Shown piece after piece: positions 1 through 13,300 of a stretch of DNA of 64,000 bases. The stretch spans positions 703,448 through 767,447 of the forward strand of contig VXBA01000164.1 of assembly GCA_013399895.1 (NCBI GenBank). The letters run 5' to 3'. The first letter of the stretch is position 1, and every line of letters starts with the position of its first letter. Under the pieces are notes generated by a model, which ran no database searches, was not told the DNA's origin, and saw only the letters and a list, made by a program, of their open reading frames with translations. The stretch is from Serilophus lunatus. Its lineage: Eukaryota; Chordata; Aves; Passeriformes; Eurylaimidae. Both the position numbers and the translations under genes were made by a program.

Positions 1-989
1 GCTTCCCAGCATCTTCTTGCTTCTTGAACTAGGGAACTCTTAGGTTAATAGCCTCTAAACTTTACTATGTCCCAGAGAGGAAAAGATCTTGGAGACAGAA
101 GTACTAATTTAAATTTCACCTCCCCACCACATTTCTTGTGTGACCTTGAGTGAGTTACTTGGAATGGAGATGTCAGAGGAAGCTGGGCACCTAGACTTTG
201 TTAATTGCAATGGGATTCAGACACATACTCTAATGGAGGCACTTTCATGAGTTTCCTAGCATTTGCAAAATACTATTCCCATTTTACTCTCTATGAACAG
301 GTACCTGAAATATAGACAAAAATTTGGTTAGGACTTGTTTTGGGGTTTTTTTTCTTCATTGGCAATGTATTTTAAAAAGACTAATTAAGGACTAGGTCTC
401 TAATGAAATCAAAGCAATAAGAATGAGAAAAGTGATCCTGTCTGGGCCTCTACAAAACTAACACTCTGCTGTTTACTTCTTATAACCACATTAGTACCAA
501 AGTGTACACAACACCTTTCTTATTCTTTTTTAAATGTTATTTTCCTAGTGCTTAAAGTATTTTTTTATTTTTACATCTCTAAGTATCTATCCTATTTCAT
601 CCACTTTTCTAGTGTTTTTAATCTTCTTTTCTTTACACCCCAAATCTCTTGTTCTTTTCACTTATCCCACAGCAGAGCACATCCTTCCTTTTCTCTTTTT
701 CCCTTTTTGTGGCTAGAATCTGTGGTCCCCTCTCCAGGTCTCCGGCCTCTCACTTCCACATTTTTTGCAACTACAATTCCCTCCTTTCTCACCTTACCTC
801 TGACAATCGAAAAATAATTGTCCTGGAAAGCAGAAGGACAATATTTTTAAATCAGTGATTTTAAAACTGGTATGTCTAATTTCTTTGTGCAATTCCTCTT
901 ATGCGTGTGTTTAGATATCACCCAACTTCTAAAAAACACCACTACGAGAAAAAAAAAAAGAAAGTCACTGCTTCTGTGTGCAGCCCTGA
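1..989. other. AT-rich intergenic DNA
   Basis: No gene, RNA or recognisable repeat is visible. Open frames here are short, T-rich and of low complexity (Phe/Ser/Leu runs), as expected by chance in pyrimidine-rich DNA. Confidence 0.6.
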
Positions 990-1392
990 ATCCCACAATT
1001 TAGGAAGGACGTGAAGGTCTTTGAATGTGTCCAGAGAAGTGTAACAAAGCTGGTGAAATGCTGGAAGGAATGTTCTATGAGGAGCAGCTAAGGACTTTCG
1101 GCTTGCTAGTTTGGAAAGGGAGATGCTGATCTCTCCTCCCCAGTATCAAGTGACAGGACACATGTAAATGGTTCAAAGCTGCACCAAGGAAGGTGTAAAC
1201 TTGACATTAGGAAGTATTTCTTTGTTGAGAGAATAACCAAATACTGGAACAGGCTCACTAGAGAGAGGACAAGCCTGCCAGTGTTTAAGAGGCTTTCGAA
1301 CAATGCCCTTAACAACATGCTTTAACTTTTGATCAGCCCTGAATTGGTCAGGCAATTAGACTAGGTGATCATTGAAGATCACTTTCAACTGA
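990..1392 (+). mobile_element. CR1 LINE 3' fragment
   Basis: The stretch follows the 3' untranslated region of avian CR1 elements in order: the 'gtgtccagagaagtgtaac' block, the 'tatgaggagcagctaagga' block, the 'ggttcaaagctgcaccaag' block, the 'aggaagtatttcttt' block, the 'aatactggaacaggctc' block and the closing 'gatgatc..ctttcaactga' type end. CR1 elements are non-LTR retrotransposons that are usually 5'-truncated. This copy lacks all protein-coding sequence and has many substitutions and small deletions, so it is an old dead copy. The sense strand of the element is the + strand. The subfamily is not assigned; block order and wording are from memory of CR1 consensus sequences. Confidence 0.85.
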
Positions 1393-4300
1393 AAAATCAC
1401 TTAGATACCTTTCCAAGGGAAGAGAAAACTGGAAAAGAAAACTAAAGAGAAAACTAAACAGTAGTCATAAATAAAGCAACCATTTTTATAATGCTTGTAA
1501 TTTTTGATTTTTTTTTAATTTGAGTACCATAAAAGTGTCTAGAAGATAAGTGATTTTTATTACCATCTTCAAATCAAAATGGGAAATCACAATATTATTG
1601 TTGTATCATCTATTTTTAATAATGTAAATATAACCCTCTCTTCTGGGTGATTATTATTGACTTCAGACTAAAGAGGAAATGACAAAATTTTCACAGACAC
1701 AGTACAAATGTCAGGTGTGAAAGAAATCAAAATCTTATCCTCTAAGTATGAGAAAATATTGGAGGATATATTGTTTGGAAACAAAGTTAAGAAGCTATGA
1801 TTTAGTTTTCTGCAACCAAATTATACAAAAATAGAGGAGAAGAAAAGAGCTTAGGAGTGGACTGCTCTAAAGAGTCTTTCTCCCTTCAAGACAGCTAGTT
1901 TTTTTGTGGAAGGTTGTACTCAGATAATAATATCAACTTATTTCTACACGTTTTCCATCAGTTTTCTTTATGGGGAATGGAAGAGAAAATGTCCACATCT
2001 ATTTTTATACCAGGACTATGTAAATAATACATCCAGAATATTTAGATCTCAAAGATGTATTCTGCCCTATCTCTTAAGTAGACCATGTATCTCTCAGAAA
2101 TCAAAATATTTGCCATATTCCACTGTGAAACAAGATCAGACTAATAGCTCAAAGTCCAAGAGCTTCAGCCTTCGAGAAATCTCTTTATCATATCCTTTCT
2201 TTCTCGTTCCTTCCAGCAAAAACAGCTTATGCTGTAATGTTACTCTGCTGCCATGGATTGGTTCTCCATGAAGCAAGATATACTAATTATTCATGTGTAG
2301 AGCTACGGGAATTTTCTTCAGTGTCCAATTCATATGCCAAAACTGTTGTTTCATCTATTCTGGATTCAGTAAAATTGCCAAAATTATTTTAGTTAGGGGC
2401 TAAATTTAAGGAACTGAGAAATTTCAGGAGGAGAGTTACAATAATGAGAATTTCTTTTTCATTTTAGTAACAATTCCACTGGTACAGGCATCACGTGAAA
2501 TAGGAAAATCACATACATGTTTTCCTCTCATACCTACCAGCACAGTGCCCTAACTGTGATCCTCTCAAAATTTGGCAAGAGAAAGACCTATTCCCCAGTG
2601 CTGTTTTTCAACTTAGCATAAACAACTAAACATTGAGTATTACAGGGGCTCACTCCTGAGCTAACCGTTCTCAATGCCTGACTAGAGCTATCCTCACCTG
2701 CTGGTCACAAATTCTCAATCAGGATTTCAGTATTAAACTCAAAATAGAGACAAGCCTGAGTCTTTGGTTCCAAGCTCTGTCCCAGGTAGCCAGATAGTGG
2801 GTCTGAGTCTGTCACTTGTATTTTCAGCAATCACAAAACCAAGTTATTATGCTTTTTCACTGAAACTGACCCAAATTTTGCATGTTGTCCCCTGAATTTA
2901 CTGCATTTGTTTGAATGAATGAACACATGAAGAACTTGTGCACTTGAGAACTTACAGACTACAGTTCAAGAGTCTATGATAATTGCAATAGCTGGATAAC
3001 ATCTTGAAAATTAAAAATAAAGTAAAAAATAGTAAAACTACATTGGCAGCTGAATTCTTATCTTTAGGACTGTGTTAAATCCCACTTACAAAGGGAAAAA
3101 GTTAAATCTCTTGGAACTATTGCTATAGAGGAGTCCCAGAAAAGGCAACAATGTAGCATCACTTACTCTCATGCCATACTTTAAAAATCTTCCTGCTGAC
3201 ATAAGAGAACTTCCCGGTGCCACTCAATTTGAGCCCTTGGTGTAAAACCATGGCTGAAAGGATTCCTGGGTCCATAAGGAGGGAGTATAGCAGTAGAAGT
3301 AGACAAAGCATTAGTATAAGGCTTTTGGTGTACACTGTTAAGAAATCATTATTGTAAACTTTCTTGGGCTGTGGTATCCGCATTTAGAAAGTAACAAACC
3401 TATTGCATTGAAGGAGGCTCTCTCTGCTGAGATTATCTGGTGATATGACAGAGACCCTTTAATCTACAGAGTTCACATGCGGACTTACACAGCTAATCAA
3501 CTCCATAAATGTCCACATATGGATACACAGCTTCTCCTGAAGCTCCCACTGTCAGAAAGATGGACTCCATATTACAGGTGGGATACAGGGATTTAGAGTG
3601 AGATTTCTAGACTGTGTCTTGCAAGGTTCCAACACATGATCATACTAACATCCTTTGATGAAAGACTATAATTTTTAAAGCAAGATGACACCAGGAAGCA
3701 CTCAAGCACAAATTCAGGAATATAGATGACTCTTACACTGTCTCAACCTGCATAGCAGAGGGGACCTACAGTGAATGCTGCTTGCTCCCTGGCATCTCCT
3801 CTCCTGCAGAAGCTGTTTGCAAGCATGCTGAACTCAGTTCACATTTTCTGGCCTTGGTGCGGAGAAGCAGGGGATGTCACTTCCTAAGGGATTTTCATTC
3901 CTACATTTCTTGGCAGATTTTAGGCCAGTACAACTGCTCTGGGCCTGTGTTCAAAACCTATTCTCCTACTGTAGTCATTTCCACAAATGTCCTTCTCAAT
4001 ATCTCATTTCTCTCTACCTTCAAACATTGCTCACCTTACATGTATTTCCCAGAATCTGACAGAACATGGGAAATTCCTTTATTCAAGTTTAGAGTTTGCA
4101 ACCTTAGACTATCCCTTCAAATCCCAGGTGGCCACACTTTCCAACAACCACCATTTCTACAGCAGTTTGTTCAGTCAGCAATAGCCTTGTACAGCAACAA
4201 CCAGCTACATAAGAGGCCATTCCAACACCCATCAGGCACCACTGTCCTACATACAATGCTCAGTGTGGATGTATCAGCTGACCACAATGAATGCAATTCT

Positions 4301-5293
4301 TTCCTTAGAAACTGGGATTAATCTCAGTTGGTCAATAACACTTTATTTATCAAATCAGTGTTTGCCATTTTAAACCCCAACTTCTACCCACAGTTAACAC
4401 CAGCCGGTCCTTGAGGTGGGAGAGTTGTTCATGTTTGGTTGCATTTTGTTACCTACTACGGGACATGATGAAGACTTTACCCTTTTGATATTGTCACATT
4501 AACTGTCTTTAATCATACCAAGCTGCCATCTCTGGGTTATCAATGTCCTCTTTATGATTTAGTATGACCACAATGAAGTTAGAGTTATTATTACTGCAGA
4601 ATGCAGCAATTAGAACTCACCTAGACCATGCAAAAAATAGCACTTGGTATATAGATCTTAACACTGTATCACAATTTATAACTAAAGCTTGCCTTAAAAT
4701 AAACTAGATTTTTAAAAATACTATAGGGACTACTCACATAATTAGTTGCTATTTGAAGTCAGTGTGATTTGTTGTATGAAACAAAGTAAGTGTAAAGTAA
4801 GTGCATTTTCATATGGAGATATATAACTGCAGGACATTTTAAAATCAGTCATGTTAGCATCAAGGTGGAACCATCATTCCTTTTCTGATTCTGTCTCTTT
4901 TACTTTCCCCTTTTGGAAAACCATTTCCCATTTAAATGAATAAAATTATTAATACAATTTATGTTACCATGAAATGCAGTTGGAATAAGTACCTTAGGGA
5001 AAAGATAATTAGAGAAGAAATCTACCTCACAGGGTTTGTGGTCTACAGTGTTTTCCTCTCATAAAAATATTAACATCTTGTACACATTCCAGCCTGCTTC
5101 TGAGAGGTGCTGAATGGACCTGTCAATGCAATAGTAAAGGGGTTTTAATTACGGCAGAATCAGATTTAGAAATCTCACACCTTAGGAAGGCCAGATCTAT
5201 GCCTTTAACTGATATTGTCATCTTCAGGAAATGTAGAGTTTACGTAAGTAAACATACTCACATTTTTTTCTCCATTTGGACATCTATCCCTAT
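1393..5293. other. AT-rich intergenic DNA
   Basis: Roughly 3.9 kb with no supported gene. A 121-codon frame (1906-2271) and a 179-codon frame (3782-4321) are open, but they lack recognisable domains, have no codon-like composition, and show no neighbouring exon signals that I can defend. No tRNA, microRNA or named repeat was recognised. Confidence 0.5.
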
Positions 5294-5600
5294 TATAGAG
5301 CATAGAATGACCTGGGTTGGAAAGAACTTTAAATATCATCTAGTTCCAATCCTCTTGCCATATGCAGGGACACCTTCCACTAGACCAGGTTTCTCAAAGC
5401 TCCATCCAGCTTGGCCTTGGACACTTGCAGGGATGGGGCATCCATAACATCTCTGGGCAACTTGTTTCTGTGCCCTCACCACTCCTACAGTAACTAAATT
5501 TTTCTTTACATCTATTCTAACCCTACTCTCTTTTACTTTGAAACCATTCCCCCGTGTACTGTCAATACGTGCTCCTGTAAATAGTCTCTCTCTATCTTCT
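5294..5600 (-). mobile_element. CR1 LINE 3' fragment, reverse orientation
   Basis: Read on the - strand this is the CR1 3' end. On the + strand it begins with 'gaatgacctgggttggaa', the complement of the CR1 terminus, then 'catctagttccaatcc', 'gacaccttccactagacc', 'aaagctccatccagcttgg' and 'gggatggggcatccataac', all in the expected order. It continues into the region that in intact elements reads as the Leu/Lys-rich 3' UTR. The 5' part of the element is absent. The divergent + strand left edge lacks a clear octamer tail. The right edge near 5600 is approximate, because similarity decays there. Confidence 0.9.
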
Positions 5601-8600
5601 AACCTCTCTCCCTCATTCTCCATTAGACTAAGAGAGAAAGAACACACTGTTGCCTATGTCAAACCAGCAGCCGTCTATTAGTCAATTAACGTTTGTGCTC
5701 ATAATATTCTAGAAAATTATAGAACGTTATATGTGGGAGAACAGAGGATAATTTGAAAGAAAAAATTTATATAGGTAAGATAAATGTGATAGAGAGTGGT
5801 GTTCCATGCAGTAAGGCAAGAATAAAATAATTTAGTTAGATACAGGATATAGTCAAGGATGCTTTTTAACCCAGAGAGGGATATTGAAGTTCTTCTGAGT
5901 AGGAGTAATGTCAAAAAATTATAGCAAAAATACAGACAAAACCCTACATCTTTCTTAAACTTCCAGAGAATTTCATACTGGTAGTTCATAATGCTTTGGG
6001 CCTTTGACAATAAACTGGTTTCAAGCCCGGCTAATCTGAAAGCAAAATTTAAAACTTATCCCGACCATTCATGCAAATCGTTAAAAAAAGCCAGTCCACC
6101 TGCTCACTTTGATCCTCTTGTCCAAAGTTAGACTGTCGACCCAAAGAATAGGAAAGAACAACAGAGACATGAACTCTGAAACTAGTATTTTTAGAGGTGA
6201 GTAGATCTCTGGGACTGACAAAACATAGCTGAGCATCCTTGCAAAGATAAGGGAACTGATAACATTATACTTGCAAACTATTTTAAATCGCAGCAGAGTA
6301 TTAATTTTCTAACCTTGCATCTTCTGCTGTTGTTGGCTTGGCTGCTTCTCTGAATATGTCTCTGGGAATTAAGACTGCTGTCCTGAACAATGTTCCCAGG
6401 CCTGCTTACAGAAACCTGCTCTGCTATAATGTATATACATGCAGTTGCTTACTCAGAGTCCAAAAAACTTTTGAGTAGCTGTTATTTGTCACAAAGAGCT
6501 GACTGGCTGTCTTCAAAAAAGAAGAGAGGGGAGGAAATGTTCATTAAATTTGAAGGACATTGGCTAGACTGGGTATACAGTTCATTTCAAACTTCACTTA
6601 AGTAAACTTCATTAAATTCAAAGTTTTTTAACAGCATTGCTTATCTTCCTTCATATATACCATGGTCATTGTTATCTGGTGTTTCCCAAATAAGTGTCTC
6701 AAGGCACCTAGTAAGGCCATTAATGGGCATGCAATAGATCACATTGTCACTCTCAACGGAAACACAAAAAAATTTCTTAGTTCATATTATGAATACTGAT
6801 CCTTGATAAACATAAAATCAATACAGTGTTCATTGTACAAAGCACTAATTACTAAAAGACAACTTATTTGTTTCTGTAAGTAATGGAATTAATCATTCCA
6901 CAGAACTATGTTCCAGTAAAAAAAAATAGCAACTAAAAAACCCCTAAATCTTGATTCAAATAATCTGAAGTCATTAAAACCAGATTTTGTGTCCCACAAA
7001 AAGTTTCTGGTTTGACAGAAAAAGTATTTACTTTTCAGAAATACTTACATTATTAAAAAAACAAAACACAACAATAAAAATTACAGATTAAGAGAAAAGA
7101 ACAAGAATGGTGTTCTACACCTGAAACCTCAGATCATTAACTCTTACTAAATTCCATTGCCAAAAGGGCAAGTAAGTAATAAAAAATTAAAATCATGTTA
7201 TTTAACTTTTCATCCAGTATGGATACTTACAGGGTTTGTTTTAAATGATGGGAAAGTATACAACAGAGCAGAATTCAGCGTCTTCTTTTCCATTTCATCA
7301 TCATGTACTCGATGATATTGTACTTTGCCAGTAAACATAGAATACTCAGTTGTCAAGAAAATAAAATAGATGTGCCCATTTAAATGTACCGAAACATAAT
7401 ATAAATTAATTAAGTGAATTATGTGTATGCTACATCTTCAAACTGTAATCTCATCTAAAAATTGCCATCTTATGCATAAAAGCAAGAAATCAAGAAGGAA
7501 TGGCATGACAAAAAGACTATTGGTTTCGGGTTGAATGGTAGTAGTATCATGAGAAATAGGCAACTTATGTAGACTGCTGCAAATGAGCTCTAATTAAGAC
7601 AGAACACTGTAGAAAGACAAGAAAGACACAAAATATATAAACCTAATAAGAAAAAAAGCCATCACAGGATATTTCATTTTATATTTAGTAGGTCTGATTT
7701 TATATCATTGCACTTATAAAGATAGCTGTGGAAATAACAAGCAGAACAGACATAGAGATGCAATGAGCTATAAATATTAGAAAAACTTTGAAAAAGGCCT
7801 TTGCTAATTGACAAATCTATTATAACTGCAAAGCTCTTATAGAAGGAGAAAAATTTATGTTTTGCTCTCCTGAAAGGAAAAAAACTTCAGTGCATGCAGA
7901 CTCTTGCTTCCAGTTCTGAAAAACACTGGGTTAGAACCTAGCCTTCAGTCTAGATTTTCATATTTTCTATTCTGAACTTCCATGAAGATCATTTTGGGCT
8001 AGAGCTAGATAGCCTACAAGCACCACAGCATACTCCTGATCTCAGTCCAGTGGACTTTTCTCAGTCCTTTGAATGGACACACTTATATCGTGGTTTTGTA
8101 ACAAACCTCATCTCTGCAAATTCTCATATGCCTTCATGGCATTTCAGTGAACCATGGTAAATAGATAAAAGCAGAAAGGGAGGATGTTTCTCAGAAGTTT
8201 TTTGTCTAGAGCTCCAAAGGTGTTTGGTCACTGTAAATGATTAAACGAAGCTGTTTAATTGAGGATTTTATCAGTTACACTGAGTTTTTAAATGTATATC
8301 AGACTACTAACAGACTACTTCAATCTTTCTTATAGGCCATCTGACATATCACATTCTGTTTGATAGCACTATATAATTTCTTTCTGTGGAGCAGCCAGGA
8401 ACACCTCCAACATCAAAACCATTCTTGGAGAACCACAGAGAAGGAGACAGAGCATCACTACTATGACCAAACATACCTAATATACACAACGTTTTCACAT
8501 AAGCGCAACCACAATCATGACCACCTATAATTCGAAACAGTTTCAGAACCTTTTTATCTTGGAATAAGACATACTGGCAAATCCATACAATGCTTCATTT

Positions 8601-9284
8601 ACTTTCCAGGTGGGCAGTATCAACTGGCAGCTATCAAAACCTACCATCATAAATTATTCTAGTTCTTTTTCATTTTTTAATACATAAAACTCACCAAAGA
8701 ACTATTTCAGAATTACTATTTCCAGTTCTGCAGGAAGATTAAATGAGATTAAATAGATCAACATGCAATAATACCAGACTAAAATCAAGAAAGCCAAACA
8801 ACACCTATTTCATGAACCCATAACTTTCTAAAGCACTGTTATTTTCATGTAAGGTATTCAAAGCTTGATCTTTCCTGCAGATTATCTTTGCTTGCAAATT
8901 TGAATGAAATGCAAAGAAACAAACTCTTCCCTTCCTCGTTTTTCCCGTCTCCAAGATAAAGCCTCACTGTGCATTTTGGTCAGCATTACAGGAGAGGAAG
9001 CTGCAGTGTGAAGCTCAGGGAGGAAATGGCCATTGATGAAGTGTGCATGCTTTGACTGAATTGGAAAAGAAGCAGCAGCAGTCGAAAATCTGTTTCTGAA
9101 AACATATGAAGAATAGATTGAATTAATCTCACTTTTTTTTCCCTTACATGAACATCCTCCTTGCTCACCAGGAATCTCCTCGTTAAAATCACTTACAACA
9201 CACCTTTGTACCCAAAGCCAGCTGCAATAAGAAGAACTTGCATTTGCCCAATAAAACCTATGAACAGTGCTGAATATTTTTGCA
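5601..9284. other. AT-rich intergenic DNA
   Basis: About 3.7 kb of AT-rich sequence with scattered A-runs. I see no exon, RNA gene or named repeat. Short frames lack any family resemblance. Confidence 0.5.
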
Positions 9285-9300
9285 CGCCATCTACTGGTAC
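9281..9300 (-). promoter_or_regulatory. CTCF-like binding site
   Basis: The reverse strand of 9285-9297 reads CCAGTAGATGGCG, which agrees with the CTCF core pattern CCASYAGRKGGCR at every position. CTCF is an eleven-zinc-finger protein that anchors chromatin loops. Orientation matters for loop partners, and this site points in the - direction. It lies about 15 kb upstream of the microRNA. Occupancy cannot be judged from sequence. Confidence 0.5.
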
Positions 9301-9326
9301 ATTTTACCGAAACTATGACATCTAGC

Positions 9327-9348
9327 AAAAAAAAAAAAAAAAAAAAAA
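9327..9348. repeat. A22 homopolymer
   Basis: An uninterrupted run of 22 A. It lies 30 bases from the CTCF-like site. No LINE or processed copy is recognisable to its left, so it may be a plain homopolymer rather than a retroposon tail. Confidence 0.9.
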
Positions 9349-10157
9349 TTGCCCTGAAAGACATACTTGAGTAATTTCAACCTTGCATGGAGTTCAAGCT
9401 TTTGCAGCTGAGCTGAAGCAGCTTTTGCCTGCAGCAAGCTGAATTTTGCTCCATAGATTATCAATTTTGATGTGCTTAAGTGACTAGTCATCAGGTGCAC
9501 AAGCAGCAGCTCTCCTCCCAAACCCCTGTTCCTGTCTGTGCAAGAAGTTCCTGCCTCCATCCCTGCACTCTGTGATGCTCATCCACCAATACACAGCCTC
9601 ATCCCAACACGTCAGTAACAAACTTTATTCTCACCGGCATCCTCTCCCCACATTTCCACAGTCCTTTACTGAGGATCTGTGAACTAACTCACCCCCCTAC
9701 ACAAACCACCCACCCACATATATACACAGAATGACAGAGGCTTTTTAAAGACTTTTGAATAGTTATTTGATCTCTCTGAGCTATAAGACTTCACAATAAT
9801 TTCAGGCCCTTTCCTTAGCTTTCTAATGCTGCCAGCTCTCCCACTTCCATGAGCCAGTGTTTCATAAAGCCCCAGCTGCTGCAATCAAGATATCTGCAAG
9901 GAAAGCTCAAATCTTGTTTTTAAAGTAAATTTACAGACTTTGCAGATGAAAAGTCTGAAAGTACCAGGGCCCCAGGCTCAAAAGCAGGCAAACAAGCCCT
10001 AAATGTATTATTAAAAAATAATCAAAGCCTTGGAAAGAATGACTCATTAGTTTTGAATTCTTTATATATTTCATACTTATTTTTGGTGAGCAATTCACCA
10101 CTTGGATTCTACCTTAAAAAATATTGTTATAAAAACAGCTTTCAAACTGATCAACAT
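9349..10157. other. intergenic DNA
   Basis: No supported feature. Composition is mixed with some C-rich stretches (around 9690-9720). Frames on the - strand are short and unrecognised. Confidence 0.5.
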
Positions 10158-10343
10158 CTTGTGGAATGGACTGCCCAGGGAAGTGGTGGAGTCACCATCC
10201 CTGGATGTGTTTAAAAAAAGGCTGGATGTGGCACTTGGTGACATAGTCTAGTCTAGTTGAGGTTCTAGGGTAAGGGTTGGACTAGTTGATCTTGGAGGTC
10301 TCTTCCAACCTAGTGATTCTGTGTGTGATTCTGTGTGTGATTC
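10158..10343 (+). mobile_element. CR1 LINE 3' end with octamer tail
   Basis: The blocks 'actgcccagggaagtggtg', 'gagtcaccatccctgga', 'ggctggatgtggcacttgg', 'ggttggactagttgatct' and 'tcttccaacctagtgattct' reproduce the CR1 3' terminus. It ends in a short array of the octamer tail (10315-10343, TGATTCTGTG-type units). CR1 uses this microsatellite-like tail instead of poly(A) for target-primed reverse transcription. Only about 185 bases survive, a strong 5' truncation. The intact tail suggests this copy is younger than the one near 1 kb. Confidence 0.92.
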
Positions 10344-13300
10344 AGCTCTTTACTCCCTGCCACTCTTCCCAGTAGGCCTTCAGCTCCTCAGCAGCTGAGA
10401 CTGTAGGTTCCAAACTCCTGTTTGGAGTCCTACAATTAAGTGAGATCTTCTAGAAGGTAGTCTGTCATCAGCCGGCTCTTAGATGGAACCTCATGTCACA
10501 GGCCTTTAAAATAAAAGCCTTTATTAAAACATGGGACAAAGTCACCACAAAGGTACAGTGTTGCTGTGTAGAACAAGAGGGAAAACTTGGTCTGGGAGTA
10601 ACAGGGAAAGTGCATTGAGGTGTGTGCATTGTGTTTTGTTGTATCCCACATAGCTCTGAATATTCTGTGCCCTCAGTTAATTAAAAGTGCATTTACACGC
10701 AACAAAGCATTATATACCTCTGACAAAGTTTTAACTGATTATTCTGTATCTGTCTTTGCAAAAACACCTTCAGTCATAGGAGCACTACAATTTCTGGAGT
10801 GGAAAAATAAATGACTACATATCCTTCTCCCCTATATTTAAATATAGGACACTTTCTAATGAATGAGTATAACCTTGGTATTCAATAGCAAGGAGAAGTC
10901 TTTCTAAAATAAACACACAGATGTTTATGCACATCTAATTTGCAAACCCAAAAGCCAGCATATGTGTATGTAAGATCTTTTCTTCATCACTCAATAGCGA
11001 AACATGTGAAAACAAATGTAAAAGGTGTAGTTATTCAAAGGTATGTCAAACAGATTCGTATATGTGTATCAGGCTAAAATTTGGCTTTTTCTTGCCAGAT
11101 TCAGGACTTCATTTTATAAAAACTTGATATATATACCTCAAATCCAACCAAGCCTTCCCTGAAATAAGTTGACTGGAAAACCTTTAGCAAGTAGAGTAAC
11201 TACAACTCACATATAAGGAGAACAGTCTTCATTGGGTCAGAAATCATTTACAACAAGAGCATCCAAACTGTCTTAGATACCTGCAGTTACTGTAAAATAA
11301 GTAATTTTTAACACAGGATGTACTCTAGAGATGAGGCAAAATTTTAAAAATCTTTCTATTTTAAAATACCAATGTAAGTAAATATGAAACTATTTTAAAT
11401 ACACAAATGTTGTATAACCATCTTATGTTTTCTGAGTACACTACAGTAGCAGCCCCAAGCTTCTTTTATCTTTTAAGCCCTTCTCCAGCTCTATATTGGC
11501 CCTTCAGCTTGGCATATATGTCCCATGGACAAAGTACTAGTGTCCTCCTTCTGATCTTCATCATCTTAACTTGCATTTCTGCCTAAAATCCATACTCTGC
11601 GCTTTCTATCCTTGCCCTACTCACATGCCTTCCTTATTCCCAGTGGCTTATGTTTGCCTCCCTAGGCTGAAGCTACAAATTCACATGTGCAGAAATGTCA
11701 GTGTTTTTAGAGCACTGTGTAAAGATTCAAGTATCCTTCCTTACTCTGAGCACTATCCCATTCTTGCAATAGTCTCATTCAATTCTGTGGGCCAAATTTT
11801 GTCATTCCCTTTGTCATGTAGAATAGGATCTCAGCCTTTGAATAGTCCCACTGATTTAAATGGGACTTATTCACACAATCAGCCATTAGTAAGAAAGGAA
11901 AGAGAAGCTGACATTATATAGTAACTTTTCTAATATGTCTTCTGATGGCACAGAACAACCTACTAATGATGAAACCTTGCAAAAATGTAGCTCTTTGCTT
12001 TTTTTTTTTTTTGACAAACTAGAAAAATCCTCATTTCTGTGAATGATATTCCTTGTACAGAATAGCATCCAAAGTATATCACAGTGATGAAATGAAAGCT
12101 CAGATTACAGCAAACCTATTCATCTGTTTTTACATTACAGTATAGTAGAAATGATATGTTATCTAAAAGAAGGAATAAGTTGTCTATAACCGTTTAACAC
12201 CAACAAAGGTATTAACACTAAACAAAGCTATGACAGAGAAGAACACAGGTAAATAAATATAGACATAACTCACCAAATCCACATACAGGTGCAAATAAAA
12301 TGTATCTGGTTAAAAATTCATTTCTGTGCATTTTACACATGTTACAGTAATCATACATTAGCATCATTAATTTTCAGAACACAGAATAGTGAAGCCACTG
12401 AGCATCCTGAAGAGTAAGAAATTAAAAGAAAGGGCTTCAAACATACAAGAATCCAATGCCTGTAATGGTCATATATGTTGAATTAATGCAGTCTCTATGT
12501 TGCAGACCAAATCAAAGTTCTAATAAAAGAGCTCCTTTAAACAAGCTCCAGTGAAAGAAACAGATCTGTTAAAAATAACACTGCAGGTGCTACAATATTA
12601 TTGTGTATATATTGCTACTGTATTTTTAATAGTCGCTCATTCCTTTGGAGAGCAACTTGTAAAAGAATTATTCATTCTCTCTGTGCATACATTTTGAGAA
12701 TAATTCACTGTACATTTCCAAATTATTTTCAAAGTGCACACACACAGGAAAGGATACAAAACTTTTCCCAGGCTACATTTGAAAGCTTGTCAGCACTCAG
12801 AGCTAAGGCCTTTAATCCCAGGCTTTAAATAATTTAGGTAACACTTGATTACTCCATTGCTGGAACGTCAAGCTCTGCAAAAATCTAAGTAACACAATAT
12901 TTGAGGGAAAAAGAGAAAATATTCTACTATAAACACTCGAGTAAAATACATTTCCTGCAAACAAAGTGTGAACTGCAGCCTGATGTTTGCAATGCAAACT
13001 GTGGTAAAGCATCACTGAGGCTGCCCTCCAAATAACACTTTATTCCAATTTCCACTAGTAAAACACTTTAGTAAGGAGTTCTATGGTGCACTAGTCACAG
13101 TTTACATGATACAAAGTATGATGTTTAGAGGGCTTAAGACACAGCTTTTCCTTATGTTCATAGTATTTAATTCTGTACCCTAGCTAAAATGTGCACATCG
13201 ACTTGAGACAAACAAAAATCCCACCCCCCACAACATAACGCACGCACACCATTTAGTTCAGATGAAAACAAAACAAAAAAAAAATAAAAATTTTACCTTT

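Noticed and set aside
3782..4321. 179-codon frame in AT-rich DNA
   Set aside because: It shows no domain, no convincing start context or splice borders, and several shifted frames are open over the same interval.
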